A DNA stretch of 64,000 nt, taken from NCBI GenBank assembly GCA_947652605.1, contig OX393583.1, positions 6,241,222 to 6,305,221 on the forward strand, given 5' to 3'. The notes under the pieces are model-generated. The model was not told where the DNA came from and searched no databases. It worked only from the letters and a program-made list of their open reading frames with translations. This document shows, piece after piece, positions 53,125 to 63,990 of this stretch (position 1 is its first letter; every line of letters starts with the position of its first letter). Made by a program: the position numbers and the translations under genes. This stretch comes from Elmis aenea (lineage: Eukaryota; Arthropoda; Insecta; Coleoptera; Elmidae).

Positions 53125-53735
53125 TTAAATACCGGTAGAACTCGCAACATGGAATTTCCAGACAAGGGTGCAGCATATCATCAACTTTGTTTAACACACA
53201 TACGTCGACCACGAAAAGCGAAGTGAACTCCGAAAAAAAATCAGTCACGACAACACACACTTCACGATAGGGAAGAAAACTTACAAACAGCTGTATATGA
53301 ATTGTAAAAAGTTGCCCAGTAATACAAGATCCAAAATAATAATACACGAACAAACGACTATGACATTTTTGCTATCTATGAACAGACATCATCTACGAGA
53401 ACGATAAGACGTAGAATTAAAATTACATTGATTTAATTACACATGTGTGGTGACAATATAAATCGAACGCTTAACAAAAAGAATAAAATTTTATTAAACA
53501 AAGGTCACACCTATGTTGATGTACGGCAGATAAACTTTCGAGTTTCACACGTTCGGACATGAAAAACACACAAACAGCAGAAATGCAAAAGAAGAATAAA
53601 AGAATGTAACATAGACCAACTAAGAAAGCAAGTTATGGGAGAAGGTCTAGAAATGTATGATCTCGGAGACAAAATAAAGAAAACAACAGAGATTAACAAA
53701 AAATAATAAGAGAATATAAGCAAAAACTAATGGGA
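53125..53735 (+). mobile_element. non-LTR reverse-transcriptase fragments, right part
   Basis: After the mariner-like insertion the LINE fragment continues with RQGCSISSTLFN (the RT motif usually RQGC-LSP-LFN), then a decayed stretch to about 53430. A further piece at about 53590-53705 reads KECNIDQLRKQVMGEGLEMY. Related pieces are at 61.67-62.21 kb and 63.55-64.0 kb. Frames are broken. Confidence 0.6.
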
Positions 53736-53838
53736 CACCTATAATGACATATCGGCAATGTGGAACAGGCAGTGAAATGAAGAAGGCAATTGGCTTAGAA
53801 ATTCAACAGCATTCATTAAAAAACAACATAAAAATTAC

Positions 53839-54844
53839 CTTCAATGTTCATTAGAGAAAAAGCTTCTTCCTCTCTGAACCACGACTGGTAGTACACGTGC
53901 GTTAAATTACAGTACCAGTTCCAAATCATTCACTGAAGATTTCTGATCAGACGACTGAAGGGACGACAACGACGAAATGCGTTGAATTCCAACACGTCTC
54001 AAGTATATCTGTAAAAACAATATACATTAGAAATAAATATTCATACACTTAGAAATAAATAATCATACACTATTTCAACTTTTAAAATGAATAAGTTATT
54101 ATTACAATAACCACCGCAAAGGCAGCATAAGATAAAATGACATAAAAAGTGACCTGCCTCATTCATACAACTGATTTACGGCGAATATAATAACATTCAA
54201 CCACGCAGATGTTGAAAAAATACTCATAAAATCATTTATTTTCACAGGAAACTTTGCAAAATGATCACAAGAAACGTCAAAGTTTTTAGGTTAAATAGTA
54301 TTGGACGTGATCAGCAATGAGCGAGGCGGCACATCCTCTAACAAGTAAAACCAATGACTTCAGATTATTTCATCCATCATGTAATTTTAATGTGCCGCCT
54401 CGTTCATTTATTGATCAATACTAAGTTGGTGTAACTTGGGTTGCCTACATCGCAGTTGCTGTAACTTGGGTTGCCTAAATCTCAGGCGCTTTATCACCTT
54501 TAAAGACTTAATTTGACTTTTAATTGTGTTAAGCTAATAGAAAGAAAACATTAACAAATTCAAAAAACAGCCTAACACGTAGAAATTTCCGTGAAAAATT
54601 GTAAATTATAAAGTATAGACTAAAATCATTGCACTTTTGTAAGGAAGCATGCAAAAAATATTAAATCTACGAGTATATGTTCTTTACAAACTAAATTTAA
54701 TAACACTTATTAACTCTCAGACGGTTTTATAAGAAATGGATAAAGTACAAGGACTTTAGTCTATTTTTTTAAACCACTCACTCTTTTTTTCACAAGAAGG
54801 CTCCATGATTTCCTGTTGTCATTCCCTCATTTTCATCGAAATAT
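53839..54844 (-). ncRNA. amplified exon-cassette locus, - strand copy B'
   Basis: On the minus strand the order is exon 5-type 54844-54782 (GTTGCAG|ATATTTCG to a GTGAGT donor), stem-loop 54408-54316, then exon 2-type 54008-53839 (TTTTTACAG|ATATACTTGA to TTGAAG|GTAATT). It shares with copy C a local 34-bp duplication of GTAACTTGGGTTGCCTACAT upstream of the stem-loop. Copies D, A1 and A2 lack this, so B' and C are the closest pair. Confidence 0.45.
54316..54408 (-). ncRNA. 93-nt stem-loop, copy 4
   Basis: The arms are AATGAGCGAGGCGGCACAT (54316-54334) and ATGTGCCGCCTCGTTCATT (54390-54408), and 18 of 19 positions pair. The loop differs at many positions from copy 3 while the arms are identical to it. 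Confidence 0.75.
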
Positions 54845-55299
54845 CTGCAACAACAATATTTTATTAATAACAATAGTTAATAAGGTACCTGATTTTAGGG
54901 AAAACAAAACTCGTTTCACCTCAAGAGTATAGCGAACAATAAATAATTGAACGATACCTAAACGTTTAACAAAACTTGTCGACAAAGTATGAAAAATTTG
55001 TTCAGAAATCATCAAAGAATTATTACAATTAATAATAATTGCTATTTTAAATGAGGGATTTCTTTAGAGACACTTAGGCAATTCCAAAACTCTGGTCTCA
55101 TTGACGATAGATCGAAACTGGCCTAGCATTTCTACAAGAAATCATTCATCCAAACTCAGTGCTATTTTTATAATTATTTATATTGAACAATGACTAAAAC
55201 CTTGCTTAGATGCCACCCAAAATTTCCTCCTAGGAAACCACCAACAAAATTATAAAATTACGAAATCAAAGGGGGAAAAAAACAATTTTAATGTCTCAC

Positions 55300-57120
55300 C
55301 AGAAGAATTCGAACCACGCCGTTGTCCGAGCAAGCACAGCACTACACGATGATGCTCGACATGTAGATAAAACTGCAGCATCCAGTCATCAGGTCCAACA
55401 GTGACCAGACCCTCAAAGGACAACCTGAAATTAAAACGGCACTAATAAATTACATCCTTTTTAACCCTAAACATGAGTGAAAAGATTGACAGATGTTAAA
55501 AGGATTAAAAACGATTAAGGAACATCCTCTTTTATTTCTAAAAAATTGCAAATAAAAGCTACTCTAAATAACACCGACTAATTTTTAAACTAAGACTTAG
55601 TGACATTCAGATAACAACTTTTTACTAGAGGTGGACGATACATCGATATCGACAACATAAGCACAAAGTTTTTTCAGTAGTTTTATGATACAACATTCAC
55701 AGCCGATGATATAATTTCAATATCGTCCACCCCTACTGTTAACAAACCATTCGCTTCAACAACGATGTTAAAATTACCTTTAATGTTCCATTAGCAAGAA
55801 CTACGACTGAAGATAATAAAGATAACACCCAGAGTTAATTTTAGTAAGAGTTCTAAAGCATTCCCTGGCTGATGGACGATATCGACAATCTCTGGACATG
55901 AATTCCACAACATCTTGAAGTATATATATGAGGAAACAACCAAGCAACAGTTCCATCAATCGCTGAAGATTTTTGGGTGGATGCAGATGGTTGATAGACG
56001 ACATCGACGTACGCAGCTCTGTACGTTGAATTTCAATATCTGTAAAAACAATATACAATTAACATTCATTCCATAATACTATAACTTACAAATGGGCAGT
56101 TTAATAATTTAAAGAGGGACCTGCCTCATTCGCATATCTCAGTTTCATGCCAAATAATGCAACATGCAACCATACGATGTTAAAAAGTATTTGAGAAAAC
56201 TTTGAACACGACCACCTTTACATTCACAACATATTTTTACACGGGACACTAACATTAACTGATCATTTTGGTTAATAAAACATTAAAAATACTACATGAA
56301 TATTACCGCGAAAAGTCATAGATTTTAGGTTAGAATAATACTATAGTACTGGTCGCAATTATGAACGAGGCGGCACATACATTTTGCACATATTTTCAAA
56401 CAGAACAGCGATTTATTCGATACGTTTGATTTTATGTACCAACACAACTTTTTATATATTTGAAATCAAAATAACAAAGCAAAAAAGTTCACGTGGTTAT
56501 TAATTAAACACATAATTAATTTACGCGAACACTGTATCTTTTCCAAACAGAGCTATGAAATTAATTTGTCATGACTAGATATGGACATTTTGTACAAGTA
56601 TATTCTGGGGCCGTTTCAATTTGTTTAGTTATGTTTAGTGGTGATAGGCTTTTCACATTATCGTAAAAAAAAGAAATACAACAAACACGATTTATTAACC
56701 GAGTTAAGAGATAATAGAAACGTCCATGTTTGACCGACATTTTCTGATGCGCATGGAGTACTAAAATTAGGAAATAGTTCAAACAGTAATTAGATTAACA
56801 TATTAAGGGTTTTTTTGCTAGCAGGAATAGATGTACTTACTTTAAATAAAGCATGTAAATTTAATACCCAAGACTTTAAAAAAATTACTTTAAGTTCCTA
56901 AATAGATAAAATTACTGAATTAAAAAACAGATACGTATATTACCTTTTTAAGACGAGCAACTGCTAACATCCAAAATGTTTTTAAGACACTTAATTTAGT
57001 TTTGACGACAATTAATTGATGTTACAAATATCACAGAGAGAGCGATAAAGCGCGCAACTCAGATTATTGACCGAACAAACAGGTGCATTATCTATTTGAC
57101 GTCATTGAAAATCTTTTTTG
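55300..57120 (-). ncRNA. amplified exon-cassette locus, - strand copy B (5' part)
   Basis: This mirrors copy A1 in order and orientation relative to its own strand. Exon 1 ends at 56944 (CGTCTTAAAAAG|GTAATATACG), exon 2 is 56039-55778 and exon 3 is 55424-55300 (TTTAATTTCAG|GTTGTCC to ATTCTTCTG|GTGAGAC). Exon 3 retains GGTCACTGTTGGACC-GATG and GGATGCTG as in A1. Exon 2 carries an internal duplication and an 85-codon minus-strand frame not found in other copies. Upstream of exon 1 lies a perfect CRE palindrome (TGACGTCA, 57097-57104). A lone stem-loop left arm lies at about 56360-56378. Confidence 0.45.
55628..55737. mobile_element. small hAT-style MITE
   Basis: The inverted ends TAGAGGTGGACGATAC and ATATCGTCCACCCCTA bound about 110 bp. 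It lies between exons 2 and 3 of the minus-strand copy B and has no counterpart in A1. Target duplication is unclear. Confidence 0.6.
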
Positions 57121-58263
57121 CTGTAACGGAATGTTGCTTGGGGTCATATACGAACGACCTATAATGCGATAACATGTGAATGATTTACTAAAGCAGGCAT
57201 AAAATATAAGTACAGGATTAATTTTAAGTAAAGTAATCACTTTAAATTGAAACTTTGCACACAGATTATATACATGTAATACAACCCTAAACAAGTATTG
57301 ACTCTTGATAAATTACTAAAAGCAATTTAAGCAATTTTTTAAGCAAAATCTTAAACTAAAGCAAATGAAGATATTTCTTTTTCTTACACACACACTGTAT
57401 TCCGTATAGTTGAAAATAATTGAATAAGTATAAATGACCACGAACAACTTTTATATCCTATTAATAAATAACAGCTATACAATACATTTAATTTACGTAC
57501 AAAATATACATACATTTTCTTAATAAAGCTGATTGCATTGCACAACAAATGTTATTTAACATTTTTAAAACAATTGGATTGGGTTTACAACGAAATTTTT
57601 AATTTAAACAATGCAACTAATGACCGCGAACAACTAGGTATTTAATATTGTTTTATCTTAACTAAAACTAATAACAAACAGAGCTGTGGAATTAATTTTT
57701 AAGACTAAAAACGTAACATTTGTAAAAAAAAACATTAATTTTGTTTATACGTACAAAGAGCTTTAAATTTCAGTTTCTGAACGACAACATAGGACAAATC
57801 AAATGTGTTGTTTAACATTTTCGAAAACAATTAGGTTCATAGCAAAATTTTTGAATTTTCGAGGGGGTTATAAGGGGAATTATACATTTTTGTTATTAAA
57901 ATTGCAGCAAAATCAAAGCTTAAAAACACAAATGTACCAAAAAGCCGATTTTAATATATTTTGCAAAAGAACTGTACCTTTAAGAGAGATCATTTGTTAT
58001 TTGTTCCTCCGCCTGTTTTTTAAGTTTTTGATGCATCCCACTGCACTAATTCAATATTATGTTATGTAGATTTAAAAACAACACTCACAATAGTTATTGT
58101 TGTATATGTAATTAAGTTATATTTATTTAACAACCACGAATAACGAACGTATTTTCCGCCCGATAGGTGATACCTAACTGTTGAGATTTTGTGGAATGTG
58201 TGTTTTAACCTTCAGCGCTATACAATTGATTCTTATGCTAATTTGCAACGATGATAAGGTGCG
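57121..58263. other. AT-rich stretch without recognisable genes
   Basis: Several short open frames (for example 57088-57294 on the minus strand and 57803-58069 on the plus strand) have AT-driven composition and no domain content. No element ends were found. Confidence 0.5.
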
Positions 58264-58385
58264 GCCCCATAGCAGAGTTGGTGTAGCGGCTTAGTCCGGT
58301 ACAAGTATCCCTCAGTTCGAATCCGATTGGTTCTAAACTTTGTGTTTAGAATCAGGGTGGTTCGAGAGGGTGCTACCTTCCCTGT
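58264..58385 (+). mobile_element. tRNA-derived SINE head
   Basis: An A-box-like TAGCAGAGTTGG (58270-58281) and a B-box-like AGTTCGAATCC (about 58313-58323) have tRNA-like spacing, with a body that does not resemble an intact tRNA. It is followed by a GC-rich segment with a small palindrome (GTCGGCGTTTCGGCCGAC). Confidence 0.6.
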
Positions 58386-58439
58386 GTTGGGCTCCCGCCT
58401 GGGGTCGGCGTTTCGGCCGACTCCAGGCTCAAAAAATTG

Positions 58440-58565
58440 AAAATTTTTGAAATTCCTCCCCGCCTCCGAGTGTACTTTTACACTCAGAGGCGATTGGATT
58501 TGAACGTAGGACCTTGCTCATGACAAACAGGAGTCTAACCATCCAGCTAACCACAACTTATGATA
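58440..58565 (-). mobile_element. second tRNA-derived SINE, opposite orientation
   Basis: On the minus strand: GTTGTGGTTAGCTGGATGGT (A-box region), then GTTCAAATCC (B box) and a short hairpin (GAGTGTAAAAGTACACTC). It faces the SINE at 58264, so the two form a head-to-head pair or a composite. Confidence 0.55.
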
Positions 58566-60529
58566 ATGTGATGTTATTTGGTATATTAGTGTTTATCCTT
58601 GACGAAATTTAAACTTGGAAAAATACGTTAGAACTCGGAAAATACTTTTTTTTAACAACTTTTATCTTCCATTCCACTAAGCATGCATATATATAAATAA
58701 TTTTGATCCGCAGAAGAGAAAAAAATTGCAAAAATGGGGGCCCGTATTTTAAATCAATTTTTAGAATTTGAAACTTTTTAAAGTAGACACAATTGTTAGA
58801 CTTGTTAAAATAACTTTTAATGTTTCTTTTCGATAAACAAATTGTCTAAAATGTTTATAAAACCTTCACCAAAATTCACACATGAATAATGCACTTAGAT
58901 CAATTCTCAATAGACACCGCGCGTCATGTGTTAGTATATACGTGGTAATAAAAATAATAGACTTTTGGATGCAAAAAAATAGAAAAAAGCAGCATGGAGC
59001 GCTTTGCAAGTCAAATTTAAGCATCCAAGATTATTTTTACACAATTTTTACACAATTTTTAACTATTAATGTTTCTTCTTGCTAAACAAATTGTGTGTAA
59101 ATGCCTTAAATAAACGAAAATACATTTACTTTGTACTAGTTAGATAGATCAGCTTACTAAAAAGTTTTAACACGTTCTTGATAATATATTTGGCAACTTG
59201 ATATGATAAAAATGTTCGATTATTTATGTATTAACATAAATGAAAAACGACTTTATTAAAGAATTGAATACTCTATCATTTTTTGAAGGATCTATGGTAG
59301 TGCGTCTATATCACGGTATCACCTTCAAGTTTATCTCAAGTTTAATTACATTGCAAAACACAATGGAGTATGCAATTAGGCAACGTTTAATACATGCAGT
59401 GAATGGAAAACAATTCGAGATAATTCTTTCAGAAAATACATTTACAACTGTTAAACAACTTTTTTACGAATTTTCCCATACATCCCACTAAGTATAGTTT
59501 AATTACAAATTTTTCGGATGCCGCATAAGTGAAAAAAAACTGCTCCGTTTATCAAGTCAAGTTTTAAGCACCATTGATTGTTTTTGAAATATAGGCAACG
59601 TTTAATACATGCAGTGAATGGAAAACAATTCGAGATCATTCTTTCAGAAAATACATTTACAACTGTTAAACAACTTTTTTACGACTTTGCCCATACATCC
59701 CACTAAGTATAGTTTAATTATAAATTTTTCGGATGCCGCATAAGTGAAAAAAAAACTGCATAGTCCGTTTATCAAGTCAAATTTTAAGCACCATTGATTG
59801 TTTTTGAAATAATCACAATTAAACAATTAATTTACCTTCTCGCTGAAGAAATTGCCTTGAATGTTTACCTATATGAAAATTCACACACAAATGCACTTAG
59901 ATTAGATCAGTTCTCTAAACTATTTTTAAACGTTTCTTCATAGTTTGAAGGGTATAAGGATATGCTGCAAAAAAAAGAACTCCAATTTTATAAATTTCTG
60001 GAAAACTAAAAATAAACGTTTTCAAATTTCAAAGTCACATGATTTTTTTTTCTCGCTTATTGTACATGACTTTTCACATGATTCAGCTCTATTGGCATAA
60101 AAAATATCTCTTCTGAATTACAGGGCCATGTTTTCAATGTTAGAGCTACGTTTGTCTTGCCACAAAATATATGATTTTGATTTAGCCCCAATTTCATACT
60201 ACCATGAAAAGTATTTTATTTAAAAAAATTAAAAATTGCAATTTAAAATTCTTTTAATATTGTCAAAAGCAAAATTACATTTTTCATTTGTCAAATTTAC
60301 CCTCTGTAAAAGTAATTTGGTGCAAGAAAGGGGGCTCAGGAACTGCATCGTTTTTTGTCCCAGACGAACAAGATTCGGCTCAATATATTGAATAACTCAG
60401 GAACTGAATTGCTTCTTGTACCAATTGCAAGAGATTTTTTTATTGCACAAGATAGGATTTTCAATTCAAAACGCATAAAAATTGAAGCTACCTCCTTTTT
60501 GCAGCATATCCTTCAATTGTGAGATTATA
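58566..60529. other. AT-rich stretch with a 215-bp tandem duplication
   Basis: No gene is recognised. A segment starting AGGCAACGTTTAATACATGC occurs at 59378 and 59595, and the similarity continues for about 180 bp to GCATAAGTGAAAAAAAACTG, with few differences, so the duplication is recent. Open frames at 59240-59491 and 59644-59826 derive from it. Confidence 0.6.
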
Positions 60530-61667
60530 CAGGGTGTCCCAGATTACATTTCCAGCATGGGGATCTCGCTTATTATAAGAGATACAGGTTTGTTTAAATT
60601 AGATGAATTATTCCTTAGTATTAGAGGAGCTACAATCATTTTTTAAAAGAACAAAATTTCTCGTGCTTCAGATGTTATAGCAGAAAATATGAAAATGTCC
60701 AATTTCTTTTTTCTCTCATAACTTTTTTGTCTTAATCATTAGAACAATTTTATTTGTACTTTCTTAAGGCACTTTTTAATGGAGAATGTAACAGTTATTT
60801 TAGATTATTTTTAACACCTACCATTTTCGAGATATTACCCCTAACTTCAATTTTTCTTATGGCCCGCGAAGTTGGCTATGGAATAGTTGAATGTGCTTTT
60901 TTTTCCTCTTTACAATGAGATATTACTTGCTACATTTATTTTTATAAATAATGACAAAATGAAGAAAAATCGTATTTTAACCAACACTTATCAAGTTATC
61001 TATGAAAATAAAAACAAAAAACAACTAATTAAGTGTCAAATGACAGTTACTATTTGTCTGCGGTATCTTTTATGAGAATTTAATAGTACTGTTGTGTAAT
61101 TTGAGAGTCTTTGTAGTAATTGTTATAATGAAAGCAACATTTAAAAATAGCGATTAATTTTACATGTTGAGATGCTACATTCTTTGCCATAAAAACTGTA
61201 AAGAAGCTGAGCGAATACAATTAGAGCTATATCCCGAGAAAAGGCAACGAAGGATGCGTAATTACAAAAATTTGGAAATAAATTTAAAAGTATATGGTTT
61301 TTTCGACAAACCAACCAAAAATCCAAAACAAATCAATAATTAATTAAAATTATTTATTTTACACAGTTTCTATTGTAAATAATGTGGCATTTCAACATTT
61401 TTAATTAGTTGTAAATGTGCCCAAAATTATATGATAACAAATTTGCTACAAAGACTATCGAATTATACAACAATACTATAAAATTCTAATAAATGATACC
61501 ACAGACAAATGGTAACTGTCATTTGACACATAATTAGTTCTTTTTTGTTTTTATTTTCATAGATAGCTTGATAAGTGATGGGTGAAATACGATTTTTCTT
61601 GATTTTGTAACTTATTTATAAAAATTAACGTAGCAAGTAATATCTCATTTTAAAGAGGAAAAAAAAA
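60530..61667. mobile_element. single ACAGGGTG end and fold-back element
   Basis: ATACAGGGTGTCCCAGATTA at about 60528 is an element end of the dispersed class without an obvious partner. From about 60897, TTTTTTCCTCTTTACAATGA through GTGTCAAATGACAGTTACTA is mirrored by TAACTGTCATTTGACAC ... TCATTTTAAAGAGGAAAAAA ending near 61667. That gives a fold-back of about 770 bp with arms of about 180 bp. Confidence 0.7.
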
Positions 61668-62215
61668 GCATTAAATACCGGTAGAACTCGCAACATGGAA
61701 CTTCCAGACAAGGGTGCAGCATATCATCAACTTTGTTTAACACGACAACACACACTTCACGATTACACAGGATAGGGAAGAAAACTTACAAACAGCTGTA
61801 TATGAATTGCAAAAAGTTGCCCAAGAATACAAGATCCAAAATAATAATACACGACCAAACGAATATCACATTTTTGCTATCTATGAACAGACATCAGTTA
61901 CGAGAAGGATAAGACGTAGAATTAAAATTATATCAACTTGAATACACACGTGTGAAACAATTAAAAAAAACGCTTAACAAGAATAAAATTTTATTAAACA
62001 ATGGTCACACCTATGTTGATTAGTGGAAGATAAACTTCAATTTTCCACACGTTCATTCATAAATAAGATTCAAACAGCAGAAATGCGAAAGGAGAATAAA
62101 AGAATGTAACATAGAGGACCAAATAAGAAACCAAGTTATAGGAGGTCTAGAAATGTATGATCTCGGAGACAAAATTAAGAAAACAACAAAGATTAATAAG
62201 AGAATATAAGCAAAA
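61668..62215 (+). mobile_element. non-LTR reverse-transcriptase fragments
   Basis: This is a second copy of the LINE fragments seen at 53.1-53.7 kb: a RQGCSIS-like stretch near 61.70 kb, a REENLQTAVYELQKVAQEYK stretch (about 61.77-61.83), and the AATGTAACATAGAGGACCAA-type piece near 62.1 kb. Frames are broken. The minus-strand frame at 62053-62319 is a shadow. Confidence 0.6.
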
Positions 62216-62341
62216 ACTAATGGGACACTTATAATGACATATCGGGAAGGCGGAACAGGCAGTTCGCTTAAACCATGATATGAAGAAGGCATTTGGCTTA
62301 GAAATTCAACAGCATTCATTAAAAAATAACATAAAAATTAC

Positions 62342-63423
62342 CTTCAATGTTAATTAGCAAAAAAGCTTCTTCCTCTCTGAACCACGACTAGTAGTACACG
62401 TGCGTTAAATTACAGTACGAGTTCCAAATCATTCACTGAAGATTTCTGATCAGACGACTGATGGGACGACAACGACGAAATGCGTTGAATTCCAACACGC
62501 ATCAAGTATATCTGTAAAAACAATATACATTAGAAATAAATAATCATACACTATTTCAACTTTTAAAATGAATAAGTTATTATTACAATAACCACCGCAA
62601 AGGCAACTTAAGATAAAATGCCATAAAAAGTGACCTGCCTCATTCATACAACTGATTTACAGCAAATATAATAACATTCAACCACGCAGATGTTGAAAAA
62701 ATACTCTCACAAAATCATATATTTTCAGAAGAAACTTGCAAAATGATCACATAAACGTCAAAGTTTTAAGGTTAAATAGTATTGGTCGTGATCGTCAATG
62801 AGCGAGGCGACACATCCTCTAACAAGTAAAAACAATAAGTTCAAATTATTTCATCCAATATGAAATTTTAATGTGCCGCCTAGTTCATTTATTGATCGAT
62901 ACTAAGTTGCTGTAACTTGGGTTGCCTACATCTCAAGTGCTGTAACTTGGGTTGCCTACATCTCAGGCGCTTTATCACCTTCAGAGTAAATTTGATTCAT
63001 TACCTTTAAATTGTGCATTAATACTTCAAAACTGATCAACTGTGATGCAAATGAACTTTTTAAATTGTGTTAAGCTAATAGAAAACATTAACAAATTCAA
63101 AAAACAGCCTAACACGTAGAAATTTCCGTGAAAAATTGTAAATTATAAAGTATAGACTAAAATCATGGCACTTTTGTAAGGAAGCATGCAAAAAATATTA
63201 AATCTACGAGTATATGTTCTTTACAAACTAAATTTAATAACAATTATTAACTCTCAGATGGTTCAAATTATTATTTAATTGTTTTTATAAGAAATGAGCA
63301 AAGTGCAAAGGTTATAGTCTATTTTTTAAACTAAAACAAATTTAAATCACTCACCCTTTTGGTTTTTCACAAGAAGACTCCATGACATCCTGTCGTCATT
63401 CCCTCATTTTCATCGAAAAATAT
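62342..63423 (-). ncRNA. amplified exon-cassette locus, - strand copy C
   Basis: On the minus strand: exon 5-type 63423-63355 (CTGTTACAG equivalent then ATATTTTTCG, to GTGAGT), a degenerate stem-loop 62889-62797, and exon 2-type 62511-62342 (TTTTTACAG|ATATACTTGA to TTGAAG|GTAATT). The exon 5-type segment is nearly identical to copy D (51869-51937), while exon 2 is closest to copy B'. The unit continues past the 5' side into LINE fragments, as copy D does. Confidence 0.45.
62797..62889 (-). ncRNA. 93-nt stem-loop, copy 5 (degenerate arms)
   Basis: Left arm AATGAGCGAGGCGACACAT (62797-62815) and right arm ATGTGCCGCCTAGTTCATT (62871-62889) mispair at three of 19 positions. The changes in the two arms are not compensatory. 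The length is still exactly 93 nt. Confidence 0.6.
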
Positions 63424-63549
63424 CTGTAACAACAAAACTTTATTAATAACAATTAAAATTAAGTGTACTTGATTTTATAAAAAATATGTATCGCATTAAT
63501 AGATCGGGAGATAAATTGTAATAATTACCAAGGGATTAATTTACTTATT

Positions 63550-63990
63550 TCCACCTACAAAGTGCACTCGAAAATAAACAACCAGAGACTTGGGGATTTA
63601 GAGTAGGAAGATCGTCTGCAGAAAACACCTTTAAATTAAAAAATGCCGACATCCATTTAGCACTCATCGATTTTAAAAAAGCTTTCGATGAAGTGAATAG
63701 GACGAAGCTTTGGCAGATAATAAATTTAAGAAACAACCGATACATTAAATACCGGTAGAACTCGCAACATGGACCTTCCAGACTAGGATGTAACACATAC
63801 ATTGACCAGAAAGAGTGAAGTGAACTCCAAAAAAAAATCTGTCACGACAACACACACTTCATGACAACACGCGATAGGGAAGAAAACTTACAAACAGCTG
63901 TACATGAATTGCAAAAAGTTGCCCAGTAATATAAGATCCAAAATAATAACTCACGAACAAACGAATATCACATTTTTGCTATCTAGGAAC
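63550..63990 (+). mobile_element. non-LTR reverse-transcriptase fragment with intact mariner target site
   Basis: The plus-strand frame gives GFRVGRSSAENTFKLK and then HLALIDFKKAFDEVNRTKLW, the best-preserved RT piece in the window. At about 63730-63745 the sequence AACAACCGATACATTAAATA is the uninterrupted version of the site that holds the mariner-like element at 52270. It continues past the window edge in degenerate form. Confidence 0.7.

Noticed and set aside
40626..62889. Stem-loops as roX- or hsr-omega-type RNA homologues
   Set aside because: The layout (stem-loops, inverted copies, tandem repeats) is reminiscent, but I find no GUUNUNCG-type roX box in the stems and no hsr-omega nonamer, so naming either would be unsupported.
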